Origin: Hydractinia symbiolongicarpus
Taxonomy: Eukaryota; Cnidaria; Hydrozoa; Anthoathecata; Hydractiniidae
Assembly: GCF_029227915.1 (NCBI RefSeq)
Contig: NC_079876.1
Coordinates: 38,299,828 to 38,363,827 of the forward strand
Reading direction: 5' to 3'
Length of the DNA: 64,000 nt
Part shown: positions 11,601-24,620 of the stretch, piece after piece
Layout of the letters: each line of letters begins with the position of its first letter
Numbering within the stretch: the stretch's first letter is position 1
Made by a program: the position numbers and the translations under genes
Notes under the pieces: generated by a model
Databases searched by the model: none
Seen by the model: only the letters and a program-made list of their open reading frames with translations
What the model was told of the DNA's origin: nothing

Positions 11601-12590
11601 CGAATATGTGACGCAACCGTTGTAACTCAAACGGACTGACACCGTTAGAAAGTCAATGAAATGTAGTTTTTGAAACTGTCGCTATTTCTTCAGCGCGAGA
11701 TAAGGGCTAGGATTGGTACCACGGTAAAATATGACTTTCTTATCTTAATTCTTAAATGAAGCGCTACCACAGTGCCCAGTGTAATCGCTGAATTTCGGCA
11801 ATCATGTCAAATTAAGAAGAATATTTTTTCTTAGAGTCCAATTGCCTCCTTTATTACATTTATCAGGTCACAGTCCAAAGTTAGTTCAATTAAGTCCCAC
11901 AGTCAATCGTTTAATTGTTAAAGGCAATGCAACCTAGAAATATCAGAAAAATATCGCTAAATTCATGTTGGTACGAATATGTGAGGCAACCGTTGTAACT
12001 CAAACGGACTGACACCGTTAGAAAGTCAATGAAAAGAAGTTTTTGAAACTGTCGCTATTTCTTCAGGGCGCGATAACGGCTAGGATTGGTCGCACAGTAA
12101 AAAATGACTTATTAATTTAAATTCTTAAATGAAGCGCTACAACAGCGCCCAGTGTAAACGCTGAGTTAGGCAATCATGTCAAATAAAGAAGAATGCTATT
12201 TCTTGGAGTCCAATTCTTTCATTCATCACATTTATCAGGTCACAGTCAAAAGTTAGTTCAATTAAGTCCCACAGTCAATCATTTTATTGTTAAAGGCGAT
12301 GAAACCTAGTAATATCAGAAAAATATCGCTAAATTCATGTTGGTACGAATATGTGACGCAACCGTTGTAACTCAAACGGACTGACACCGTGAGAAAGTCA
12401 ATGAAATGAAGTTTCTGAAACTGTCGCTATTTCTTCAGGGCGCGATAACGGCTAGGATTGGTCCCACAGTAAAAAATGACTTATTAATTTAAATTTTTAA
12501 ATGAAGCGCTACAACAGCGCTCAGTCTAATCGCTGAGTTTATGCAATCACCTCAAATAAAGAAGAATGCTATTTCTTGGAGTCCAGTTTT
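8685..12590 (+). repeat. Mosaic satellite stretch with a 4-monomer offset pair
   Basis: About ten and a half monomers of mixed type. Markers include the first ctcagcaaaaaatgag monomer (near 8,736) and cggtaaaatatgac monomers (near 9,110, 11,350 and 11,722, the last two adjacent). A pair at 1,491 bp, four monomers, is seen from aattctttca at 10,721/12,212 and gatgaaacc at 10,807/12,298. One monomer near 10,660 has a small deletion (gtgtaaaactgag for gtgtaaacgctgag). No gene or foreign sequence is present. Confidence 0.75.
12505..12521. other. Extended 6-bp version of the GCGCT/AGCGC hairpin
   Basis: In the gcgctcag variant the inverted repeat becomes AGCGCT, acaac, AGCGCT, a perfect six-pair stem with a five-base loop. 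Because AGCGCT is itself palindromic, the two arms are also direct repeats. The variant marks one monomer type found repeatedly through the core (for example near 15,117, 16,237, 18,471 and 20,339). Confidence 0.55.
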
Positions 12591-14800
12591 TTCATTTATC
12601 ACATTTATCAGGTCACAGTCAAAAGTTAGTTCAATTAAGTCCCACAGTCAATCGTTTCACTGTTAAAAGCGGTGCAACCTAGTAATATCGGATGAATATC
12701 GCTAAATACATGTTGGCGCGAATATATGACCCAACCGTTGAAACTTAAACGTACTGAAACCGTTAGAAAGTCAGTGAAATGTAGTTTTGGAAACTGTCAC
12801 TAGTTCTTCAGCGCGCGCTAACGGCTAGGATTGGTCCCTCAGCAAAAAATGAGTTTTTTATCTTAATTTTGAATTGAAACGCTACCACAGCGGCCGGTGT
12901 AATCGCTGAGTTGCGGCAATCATGTCAAATTAAGAAGAATGTTTTTTCTTGAATTCCAATTTTCTCATTTATCACATTTATCAGGTCACAGTCCAAAGTT
13001 AGTGCAATTAAGTCCCACAGTCAATCGTTTAATTGTTAAAGGCGATGCAACCTAGGAATATCAGAAAAATATCGCTAAATTCATGTTGGTACGAATATGT
13101 GACGCAACCGTTGTAACTCAAACGGACTGACACCGTTAGAAAGCCAATGAAATGTAGTTTTTGAAACTGTCGCTATTTCTTCAGCGCGTGATAACGGCTA
13201 GGATTGGTCCCACAGTAAAATATGACTTTCTTATCTTAATTTTTAAATGAAGCGCTACCACAGCGCCCAGTGTAATCGCTGAGTTTAGGCAATCATGTCA
13301 AATTAAGAGGAATGTTTTTTCTTGGAGTCCAATTGTCTCCTTTATCACATTTATCAGGTCAGAGTCCAAAGTTAGTTCAATTAAGTCCTTCAGTCAATCG
13401 TTTCATTGTTAAAGGCGATGCAACCTAGTAATATCAGAAAAATATCGCTAAGTTCATGCTGGTACAAATATGTGACGCAACCGTTGTAACTCAAACGGAC
13501 AGACACCGCTAGAAAGTCAATGAAAAGAATTTTTTGAAACTGTCGCTATTTCTTCAGGGCGAGATAACGGCTAGGATTGGTTCCACAGTAAAAAATGAAT
13601 TATTAATTTAAATTTTTAAATGAAGCGCTATAACAGCGCCCAGTGTAAACGCTGAGTTTAGGCAATCATGTCAAATTAAGAAGAATGTTTTTTCTTAGAG
13701 TCCAATTTTTTCATTTATCACATTTATCAGGTCACAGTCAAAAGTTAGTTCAATTAAGTCCCACAGTCAATCGTTTCACTGTTAAAAGCGGTGCAACCTA
13801 GTAATATCAGATGAATATCGCTAAATACATGTTGGTACGAATATATGACCCAACCGTTGAAACTTAAACGTACTGAAACCGTTAGAAAGTCAGTGAAATG
13901 TAGTTTTGGAAACTGTCACTAGTTCTTCAGCGCGCGCTAACGGCTAGGATTGGTCCCTCGACAAAAAATGAGTTTTTTATCTTAATTTTGAATTGAAGCG
14001 CTACCACAGCGGCCGGTGAAATCGCTGAGTTGCGGCAATCATGTCAAATTAAGAAGAATGTTATTTCTTGAATTCCAATTTTCTCATTTATCACATTTAT
14101 CAGGTCACAGTCCAAAGTTAGTTCAATTAAGTCCCACAATCAATCGTTTAATTGTTAAAGGCGATGTAACCTAGGAATATCAGAAAAATATCGCTAAATT
14201 CATGTTGGTACGAATATGTGACGCAACCGTTGTAACTCAAACGGACTGACACCGTTAGAAAGTCAATGAAATGTAGTTTTTGAAACTGTCGCTATTTCTT
14301 CAGCGCGTGATAACGGCTAGGATTGGTCCCACAGTAAAAAATGACTTTCTTATCTTAATTTTTAAATGAAGCGCTACCACAGCGCCCAGTGTAATCGCTG
14401 AGTTTAGGCGATCATGTCAAATTAAGAGGAATGTTTTTTCTTGGAGTCCAATTGTCTCCTTTATCACATTTATCAGGTCAGAGTCCAAAGTTAGTTCAAT
14501 TAAGTCCTACAGTCAATCGTTTCATTGTTAAAGGCGATGCAACCTAGTAATATCAGAAAAATATCGCTAAGTTCATGCTGGTACAAATATGTGACCCAAC
14601 TGTTGTAACTCAAACGGACTGACACCGCTAGAAAGTCAATGAAAAGAAGTTTTTGAAACTGTCGCTATTTCTTCAGGGCGCGATAACGGCTAGGATTGGT
14701 TCCACAGTAAAAAATGAATTATTAATTAAAATTTTTAAATGAAGCGCTACAACAGCGCCCAGTGTAAACGCTGAGTTTAGGTAATCATGTCAAATTAAGA
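12590..14800 (+). repeat. Tandem pair of a 1,119-bp (3-monomer) unit
   Basis: Markers recur at 1,119 bp: gtactgaaacc at 12,751 and 13,870; ttcatgctggtacaaatatg at 13,453 and 14,572; the cactagttcttcagcgcgcgc monomer and the ggttccacagtaaaaaatgaatt monomer occur in both. The copies meet near 13,700. Boundaries at about 12,590 and 14,800 are approximate. The gtactgaaacc monomer also reappears at 32,147, 49 monomers from the second copy. Confidence 0.8.
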
Positions 14801-17680
14801 AGAATGCTATTTCTTGGAGTCCAATTTTTTCATTCATCACATTTATCAGGTCACAGTCAAAAGTTAGCTCAATTAAGTCCCACAGTCAATCATTTTATTG
14901 TTAAAGGCGATGAAACCTAGTAATATCAGAAAAATATCGCTAAATTCATGTTGGTACGAATATGTGACGCAACCGTTGTCTCTCAAACGGACTGACACCG
15001 TTAGAAAGTCAATGAAATGAAGTTTCTGAAACTGTCGCTATTTCTTCAGGGCGCGATAACGGCTAGGATTGGTCCCACAGTAAAAAATGACTTATTAATT
15101 TAAATTTTTAAATGAAGCGCTACAACAGCGCTCAGTGTAATCGCTGAGTTTATGCAATCATGTCAAATTATGAAGAATGCTATTTCTTGGAGTCCAATTT
15201 TTTCATTTATCACATTTATAAGGTCACAGTCAAAAGTTAGTTCAATTAAGTCCCACAGTCAATCGTTTCACTGTTAAAAGCGGTGCAACCTAGTAATATC
15301 AGATGAATATCGCTAAATACATGTTGGTACGAATATATGACCCAACCGTTGAAACTTAAACGGACTGACACCGTTAGAAAGTCAGTGAAATGTAGTTTTT
15401 GAAACTGTCACTATTTCTTCAGCGCGTGATAACGGCTAGGATTGGTCCCACAGTAAAAAATGACTTTCTTATCTTAATTTTTAAATGAAGCGCTACAACA
15501 GCGCCCAGTGTAAACGCTGAGTTTAGGCAATCATGTCAAATTAGGAAGAATGTTTTTTCTTGGAGTCCAATTGCCTCCTTTATCACATTTATCAGGTCAC
15601 AGTCCAAAGTTAGTTCAATTAAGTCCCACAGTCAATCGTTTAATTGTTAAAGGCGATTCAACCTAGGAATATCAGAAAGATATCGCTAAATTCATGTTGG
15701 TACAAATATGTGACGCAACCGTTGTAACTCAAACGGACTGACACCGTTAGAAAGTCAATTAAAAGAAGTTTTTGAAACTGTCGCTATTTCTTCAGGGTGC
15801 GATAACGGCTAGGATTGGTCCCACAGTAAAAAATGACTTATTAATTTAAATTTTCAAATGAAGCGCTACAACAGCGCCCAGTGTAATCGCTGAGTTTAGG
15901 CAATCATGTCAAATTAAGAAGAATGCTATTTCTTGGAGTCCAATTTTTTCATTTATCACATTTATCAGGTCACAGTCAAAAGTTAGTTCAATTAAGTCCC
16001 ACAGTCAATCATTTCACTGCTAAAAGTGATGCAACCTAGTAATGTCAGATGAATATCGCTAAATACATGTTGGTACGAATATGTGACCCAACCGTTTAAA
16101 CTCAAACGGACTGACACCGTTAGAAAGTCAATGAAATGTAGTTTTTGAAACTGTCGCTATTTCTTCAGGGCGCGATAACGGCTAGGATTGGTCCCACAGT
16201 AAAAAATGACTTATTAATTTAAATTTTTAAATGAAGCGCTACAACAGCGCTCAGTGTAATCGCTGAGTTTATGCAATCATGTCAAATTAAGAAGAATGCT
16301 ATTTCTTGGAGTCCAATTGTCTCCTTTATCACATTTATCAGGTCACAGTCCAAAGTTAGTTCAATTAAGTCCCACAGTCAATCGTTTCATTGTTAAAGGC
16401 GATGCAACCTAGTAATATCAGAAAAATATCGCTAAATTCATGTTGGTACGAATATGTGACGCAACCGTTGTAACTCAAACGGACTGACACCGTTAGAAAG
16501 TCAATGAAATGTAGTTTTTGAAACTGCCGCTATTTCTTCAGGGCGCGATAACGGCTAGGATAGGTCCCACAGTAAAAAAAGACTTATTAATTTAAATTTT
16601 TAAATGAAGCGCTACCACAGCGCCCAGTGTAATCGCTGAGTTCCGGCAATCACGTCAAGTTAAGAAGAATGTTATTTCTTGGAGTCCAATCTTCTCATTT
16701 ATCACATTTATCAGGTCACAATCCAAACTTAGTTTAATTAAGTCCCACAGTCAATCATTTCACTGTTAAAAGCGATGCAATCTAGTAATGTCAGAGGAAT
16801 ATCGCTAAATACATGTTGGTAGGAATATGTTACCCAACCGTTTACACTCAAACGGACTGACACCGTTAGAAAGTCAATGAAATGTAGTTGTTGAAACTGT
16901 CGCTATTTCTTCAGCGCGTGATAACGGCTGGGATTGGTCCCACAGTAAAAAATGACTTTCTTATCTTAATTTTTAAATGAAGCGCTACAACAGCGCCCAG
17001 TGTAAACGCTGAGTTTAGGCAATCATGTCAAATTAAGAAGAATGTTTTTTCTTGGAGTCCAATTGCCTCCTTTATCACATTTATCAGGTCACAGTCCAAA
17101 GTTAGTTCAATTAAGTCCCACAGTCAATCGTTTAATTGTTAAAGGCGATTCAACCTAGGAATATCAGAAAGATATCGCTAAATTCATGTTGGTACAAATA
17201 TGTGACGCAACCGTTGTAACTCAAACGGACTGACACCGTTAGAAAGTCAATTAAAAGAAGTTTTTGAAACTGTCGCTATTTCTTCAGGGCGCGATAACGG
17301 CTAGGATTGGTCCCACAGTAAAAAATGACTTATTATTTTAAATTTTTAAATGAAGCGCTACAACAGCGCTCAGTGTAATCGCTGAGTTTATGCAATCATG
17401 TCAAAATAAGAAGAATGCTATTTCTTTGAGTCCAATTGTCTCTTTTATCACATTTATCAGGTCACAGTCCAAAGTTAGTTCAATTAAGTCCCACAGTCAA
17501 TCGTTTCATTGTTAAAGGCGATGCAACCTAGTAATATCAGAAAAATATCGCTAAATTCATGTTGGTACGAATATGTGACGCAACCGTTGTAACTCAAACG
17601 GACTGACACCGTTAGAAAGTCAATGAAATGTAGTTTTTGAAACTGCTGCTATTTCTTCAGGGCGCGATAACGGCTAGGAT
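14800..17680 (+). repeat. Mosaic satellite stretch leading into the homogenised core
   Basis: About eight monomers. The cgattcaacctagg monomer recurs at 15,654 and 17,146 (1,492 bp, four monomers), and the ggataggtcccacag monomer at 16,561 and 17,680 (1,119 bp, three monomers), so this stretch overlaps two duplication registers. The aagtgatgcaacc / gtcagatgaat monomer near 16,026 is an early example of a type abundant from 21 to 38 kb. No genes. Confidence 0.75.
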
Positions 17681-18384
17681 AGGTCCCACAGTAAAAAAAG
17701 ACTTATTAATTTAAATTTTTAAATGAAGCGCTACCACAGCGCCCAGTGTAATCGCTGAGTTCCGGCAATCACGTCAAGTTAAGAAGAATGTTATTTCTTG
17801 GAGTCCAATCTTCTCATTTATCACATCTATCAGGTCACAATCCAAAGTTAGTGCAATTAAGTCCCACAGTCAATCATTTCACTGTTAAAAGCGATGCAAT
17901 CTAGTAATGTCAGAGGAATATCGCTAAATACATGTTGGTAGGAATATGTTACACAACCGTTTACACTCAAACGGACTGACACCGTTAGAAAGTCAATGAA
18001 ATGTAGTTTTTGAAACTGTCGCTATTTCTTCAGCGCGTGATAACGGCTGGGATTGGTCCCACAGTAAAAAATGACTTTCTTATCTTAATTTTTAAATGAA
18101 GCGCTACAACAGCGCCCAGTGTAAACGCTGAGTTTAGGCAATCATGTCAAATTAAGAAGAATGCTATTTCTTGGAGTCCAATTTTTTCATTCATCACATT
18201 TATCAGGTCACAGTCAAAAGTTAGTTCAATTAAGTCCCACAGTCAATCATTTTATTGTTAAAGGCGATGAAACCTAGTAATATCAGAAAAATATCGCTAA
18301 ATTCATGTTGGTACGAATATGTGACGCAACCGTTGTAACTCAAACGGACTGACACCGTTAGAAAGTCAATGAAATGAAGTTTCT

Positions 18385-19930
18385 GAAACTGTCGCTATTT
18401 CTTCAGGGCGCGATAACGGCTAGGATTGGTCCCACAGTAAAAAATGACTTATTAATTTAACTTTTTAAATGAAGCGCTACAACAGCGCTCAGTGTAACCG
18501 CTGAGTTTATGCAATCATGTCAAATTAAGAAGAATGCTATTTCTTGGAGTCTAATTTTTTCATTTATCACATTTATAAGGTCACAGTCAAAAGTTAGTTC
18601 AATTAAGTCCCACAGTCAATCGTTTCACTGTTAAAAGCGGTGCAACCTAGTAATATCAGATGAATATCGCTAAATACATGTTGGTACGAATATATGACCC
18701 AACCGTTGAAACTTAAACGGACTGACACCGTTAGAAAGTCAGTGAAATGTAGTTTTTGAAACTGTCACTATTTCTTCAGCGCGTGATAACGGCTAGGATT
18801 GGTCCCACAGTAAAAAATGACTTTCTTATCTTAATTTTTAAATGAAGCGCTACAACAGCGCCCAGTGTAAACGCTGAGTTTAGGCAATCATGTCAAATTA
18901 AGAAGAATGTTTTTTCTTGGAGTCCAATTGCCTCCTTTATCACATTTATCAGGTCACAGTCCAAAGTTAGTTCAATTAAGTCCCACAGTCAATCGTTTAA
19001 TTGTTAAAGGCGCTTCAACCTAGGAATATCAGAAAGATATCGCTAAATTCATGTTGGTACAAATATGTGACGCAACCGTTGTAACTCAAACGGACTGACA
19101 CCGTTAGAATGTCAATTAAAAGAAGTTTTTGAAACTGTCGCTATTTCTTCAGGGCGCGATAACGGCTAGGATTGGTCCCACAGTAAAAAATGACTTATTA
19201 ATTTAACTTTTTAAATGAAGCGCTACAACAGCGCTCAGTGTAACCGCTGAGTTTATGCAATCATGTCAAATTAAGAAGAATGCTATTTCTTGGAGTCTAA
19301 TTTTTTCATTTATCACATTTATAAGGTCACAGTCAAAAGTTAGTTCAATTAAGTCCCACAGTCAATCGTTTCACTGTTAAAAGCGGTGCAACCTAGTAAT
19401 ATCAGATGAATATCGCTAAATACATGTTGGTACGAATATATGACCCAACCGTTGAAACTTAAACGGACTGACACCGTTAGAAAGTCAGTGAAATGTAGTT
19501 TTTGAAACTGTCACTATTTCTTCAGCGCGTGATAACGGCTAGGATTGGTCCCACAGTAAAAAATGACTTTCTTATCTTAATTTTTAAATGAAGCGCTACA
19601 ACAGCGCCCAGTGTAAACGCTGAGTTTAGGCAATCATGTCAAATTAAGAAGAATGTTTTTTCTTGGAGTCCAATTGCCTCCTTTATCACATTTATCAGGT
19701 CACAGTCCAAAGTTAGTTCAATTAAGTCCCACAGTCAATCGTTTAATTGTTAAAGGCGCTTCAACCTAGGAATATCAGAAAGATATCGCTAAATTCATGT
19801 TGGTACAAATATGTGACGCAACCGTTGTAACTCAAACGGACTGACACCGTTAGAAAGTCAATTAAAAGAAGTTTTTGAAACTGTCGCTATTTCTTCAGGG
19901 CGCGATAACGGCTAGGATTGGTCCCACAGT
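18385..19930 (+). repeat. Tandem pair of a 746-bp (2-monomer) unit
   Basis: Markers recur at 746 bp: ttaactttttaaatg at about 18,457 and 19,203; ttcttggagtctaat at 18,541 and 19,287; cgcttcaacctagg at 19,011 and 19,757. Upstream the two differ (aaatgaagtttctg against aaaagaagtttttg). Downstream the second ends at a switch from the ttattaattta form to ttcttatctt. The exchange interval is about 19,128-19,193, which spans the conserved 20-bp block. The aligned region at 28.2 kb has this dimer once, which explains why its offset changes from 9,697 to 8,951 bp. Confidence 0.8.
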
Positions 19931-22900
19931 AAAAAATGACTTTCTTATCTTAATTTTTAAATGAAGCGCTACAACAGCGCCCAGTGTAAACGCTGAGTTT
20001 AGGCAATCATGTCAAATTAAGAAGAATGCTATTTCTTGGAGTCCAATTTTTTCATTCATTACATTTATCAGGTCACAGTCAAAAGTTAGTTCAATTAAGT
20101 CCCACAGTCAATCATTTTATTGTTAAAGGCGATGAAACCTAGTAATATCAGAAAAATATCGCTAAATTCATGTTGGTACGAATATATGACGCAACCGTTT
20201 TAACTCAAACGGACTGACACCGTTAGAAAGTCAATGAAATGAAGTTTCTGAAACTGTCGCTATTTCTTCAGGGCGCGATAACGGCTAGGATTGGTCCCAC
20301 AGTAAAAAATGACTTATTAATTTAAATTTTTAAATGAAGCGCTACAACAGCGCTCAGTGTAATCGCTGAGTTTATGCAATCATGTCAAATTAAGAAGAAT
20401 GCTATTTCTTGGAGTCTAATTTTTTCATTTATCACATTTATAAGGTCACAGTCAAAAGTTAGTTCAATTAAGTCCCACAGTCACTCGTTTCACTGTTAAA
20501 AGCGGTGCAACCTAGTAATATCAGATGAATATCGCTAAATACATGTTGGTACGAATATATGACCCAACCGTTGAAACTTAAACGGACTGACACCGTTAGA
20601 AAGTCAGTGAAATGTAGTTTTTGAAACTGTCACTATTTTTTCAGCGCGTGATAACGGCTAGGATTGGTCCCACAGTAAAAAATGACTTTCTTATCTTAAT
20701 TTTTAAATGAAGCGCTACAACAGCGCCCAGTGTAAACGCTGAGTTTAGGCAATCATGTCAAATTAAGAAGAATGTTTTTTCTTGGAGTCCAATTGCCTCC
20801 TTTATCACATTTATCAGGTCACAGTCCAAAGTTAGTTCAATTAAGTCCCACAGTCAATCGTTTAATTGTTAAAGGCGATTCAACCTAGGAATATCAGAAA
20901 GATATCGCTAAATTCATGTTGGTACAAATATGTGACGCAACCGTTGTAACTCAAACGGACTGACACCGTTAGAAAGTCAATTAAAAGAAGTTTTTGAAAC
21001 TGTCGCTATTTCTTCAGGGCGCAATAACGGCTAGGATTGGTCCCACAGTAAAAAATGACTTATTAATTTAAATTTTCAAATGAAGCGCTACAACAGCGCC
21101 CAGTGTAATCGCTGAGTTTAGGCAATCATGTCAAATTAAGAAGAATGCTATTTCTTGGAGTCCAATTTTTTCATTTATCACATTTATCAGGTCACAGTCA
21201 AAAGTTAGTTCAATTAAGTCCCACAGTCAATCATTTCACTGCTAAAAGTGATGCAACCTAGTAATGTCAGATGAATATCGCTAAATACATGTTGGTACGA
21301 ATATGTGAACCAACCGTTTAAACTCAAACGGACTGACACCGTTAGAAAGTCAATGAAATGTAGTTTTTGAAACTGTCGCTATTTCTTCAGCGCGAGATAA
21401 CGGCTAAGATTGGTCCCACGGTAACATATGACTTTCTTATCTTAATTCTTAAATGAAGCGCTACCACAGCGCCCAGTGTAATCGCTGAATTTCGGCAATC
21501 ATGTCAAATTAAGAAGAATGTTTTTTCTGAGAGTCCAATTGCCTCCTTTATTACATTTATCAGGTCACAGTCCAAAGTTAGTTCAATTAAGTCCCACAGT
21601 CAATCGTTTAATTGTTAAAGGCGATGCAACCTAGAAATATCAGAAAAATATCGCTAAATTCATGTTGGTACGAATATGTGACGCAACCGTTGTAACTCAA
21701 ACGGACTGACACCGTTAGAAAGTCAATGAAAAGAAGTTTTTGAAACTGTCGCTATTTCTTCAGGCGCGATAACGGCTAGGATTGGTCCCACAGTAAAAAA
21801 TGACTTATTAATTTAAATTTTTAAATGAAGCGCTACGACAGCGCCCAGTGTAAACGCCGAGTTTAGGCGATCATGTCAAATTAAGAAGAATGCTATTCCT
21901 TGGAGTCCAATTCTTTCATTCATCACATTTATCAGGTCACAGTCAAAAGTTAGTTCAATTAAGTCCCACAGTCAATCATTTTATTGTTAAAGGCGATGAA
22001 ACCTAGTAGTATAAGAAAAATATCGCTAAATTCATGTTGGTACGAATATGTGACGCAACCGTTGTAACTCAAACGGACTGACACCGTTAGAAAGTCAATG
22101 AAATGAAGTTTCTGAAACTGTCGCTATTTCTTCAGCGCGAGATAACGGCTAGGATTGGTCCCACGGTAAAATATGACTTTCTTATCTTAATTCTTAAATG
22201 AAGCGCTACCACAGCGCCCAGTGTAATCGCTGAATTTCGGCAATCATGTCAAATTAAGAAGAATGTTTTTTCTTAGAGTCCAATTGCCTCCTTTATTACA
22301 TTTATCAGGTCACAGTCCAAAGTTAGTTCAATTAAGTCCCACAGTCAATCGTTTAATTGTTAAAGGCGATGCAACCTAGAAATATCAGAAAAATATCGCT
22401 AAATTCATGTTGGTACGAATATGTGACGCAACCGTTGTAACTCAAACGGACTGACACCGTTAGAAAGTCAATGAAAAGAAGTTTTTGAAACTGTCGCTAT
22501 TTCTTCAGGGCGCGATAACGGCTAGGATTGGTCCCACAGTAAAAAATGACTTATTAATTTAAATTTTTAAATGAAGCGCTACAACAGCGCCCAGTGTAAA
22601 CGCTGAGTTTAGGCAATCATGTCAAATTAAGAAGAATGCTATTTCTTGGAGTCCAATTCTTTCATTCATCACATTTATCAGGTCACAGTCAAAAGTTAGT
22701 TCAATTAAGTCCCACAGTCAATCATTTTATTGTTAAAGGCGATGAAACCTAGTAATATCAGAAAAATATCGCTAAATTCATGTTGGTGCGAATATGTGAC
22801 GCAACCGTTGTAACTCAAACGGACTGACACTGTTAGAAAGTCAATGAAATGAAGTTTCTGAGACTGTCGCTATTTCTTCAGGGCGTGATAACGGCTAGGA

Positions 22901-23195
22901 TTGGTCCCACAGTAAAAAATGACTTATTAATTTAAATTTTTAAATGAAGCGCTACAACAGCGCTCAGTCTAATCGCTGAGTTTATGCAATCATGTCAAAT
23001 TAAGAAGAATGCTATTTCTTGGAGTCCATTTTTTTCATTTATCACATTTATCAGGTCACAGTCAAAAGTTAGTTCAATTAAGTCCCACAGTTAATCGTTT
23101 CACTGTTAAAAGCGGTGCAACCTAGTAATATCAGATGAATATCGCTAAATACATGTTGGTACGAATATATGACCCAACCGTTGAAACTTAAACGT
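19230..23195 (+). repeat. Left copy of a ~4-kb segment repeated at 24 monomers (8,953 bp)
   Basis: This segment matches about 28,180-32,150 at 8,951-8,953 bp. Marker pairs: gatgaaacc at 20,131/29,082, 21,995/30,948 and 22,741/31,694; acggtaacat at 21,418/30,369; gcgatcatg at 21,867/30,820; cagttaatcg at about 23,089/32,042. Differences are scattered single bases or one-base gaps (cttcaggcgcg near 21,761). It ends near 23,195, where the partner switches to gtactgaaacc with gttttggaaactg. Upstream, 17,680-19,000 matches 27,377-28,700 at 9,697 bp (26 monomers). Confidence 0.85.
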
Positions 23196-24620
23196 ACTGA
23201 CACCGTTAGAAAGTCAGTGAAATGTAGTTTTTGAAACTGTCACTATTTCTTCAGCGCGTGATAACGGCTAGGATTGGTCCCACAGTAAAAAATGACTTTC
23301 TTATCTTAATTTTTAAATGAAGCGCTACAACAGCGCCCAGTGTAAAGGCTGAGTTTAGGCAATCATGTCAAATTAAGAAGAATGTTTTTTCTTGGAGTCC
23401 AATTGCCTCCTTTATCACATTTATCAGGTCACAGTCCAAAGTTAGTTCAATTAAGTCCCACAGTCAATCGTTTAATTGTTAAAGGCGATTCAACCTAGGA
23501 ATATCAGAAAAATATCGCTAAATTCATGTTGGTACAAATATGTGACGCAACCGTTGTAACTCAAACGGACTGACACCGTTAGAAAGTCAATTAAAAGAAG
23601 TTTTTGAAACTGTCGCTATTTCTTCAGGGCGCGATAACGGCTACGATTGGTCCCACAGTGAAAAATGACTTATTAATTTAAATTTTCAAATGAAGCGCTA
23701 CAACAGCGCCCAGTGTAATCGCTGAGTTTAGACAATCATGTCAAATTAAGAAGAATGCTATTTCTTGGAGTCCAATTTTTTCATTTATCACATTTATCAG
23801 GTCACAGTCAAAAGTTAGTTCAATTAAGTCCCACAGTCAATCATTTCACTGCTAAAAGTGATGCAACCTAGTAATGTCAGATGAATATCGCTAAATACAT
23901 GTTGGTACGAATATGTGACCCTACCGTTTAAACTCAAACGGACTGACACCGTTAGAAAGTCAATGAAATGAAGTTTCTGAAACTGTCGCTATTTCTTCAG
24001 GGGGCGATAACGGCTAGGATTGGTCCCACAGTAAAAAATGACTTATTAATTTAAATTTTTAAATGAAGCGCTACAACAGCGCTCAGTGTAATCGCTGAGT
24101 TTATGCAATCATGTCAAATTAAGAAGAATGCTATTTCTTGGAGTCCAATTGTCTCCTTTATCACATTTATCAGGTCACAGTCCAAAGTTAGTTCAATTAA
24201 GTCCCACAGTCAATCGTTTCATTGTTAAAGGCGATGCAACCTAGTAATATCAGAAAAATATCGCTAAATTCATGTTGGTACGAATATGTGACGCAACCGT
24301 TGTAACTCAAACGGACTGACACCGTTAGAAAGTCAATGAAATGTAGTTTTTGAAACTGCCGCTATTTCTTCAGGGCGCGATAACGGCTAGGATAGGTCCC
24401 ACAGTAAAAAAAGACTTATTAATTTAAATTTTTAAATGAAGCGCTACCACAGCGCCCAGTGTAATCGCTGAGTTCCGGCAATCACGTCAAGTTAAGAAGA
24501 ATGTTATTTCTTGGAGTCCAATCTTCTCATTTATCACATTTATCAGGTCACAATCCAAAGTTAGTTCAATTAAGTCCCACAGTCAATCATTTCACTGTTA
24601 AAAGCGATGCAATCTAGTAA
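23196..24620 (+). repeat. Core satellite monomers between larger duplications
   Basis: About four monomers resembling 15.4-17 kb in order. The ggataggtcccacag monomer at 24,393 lies 18 and 21 monomers from those at 17,680 and 16,561. Similarity at the 1,492-bp period already begins here (24,393 to 25,885) but with more differences than further on. Confidence 0.7.
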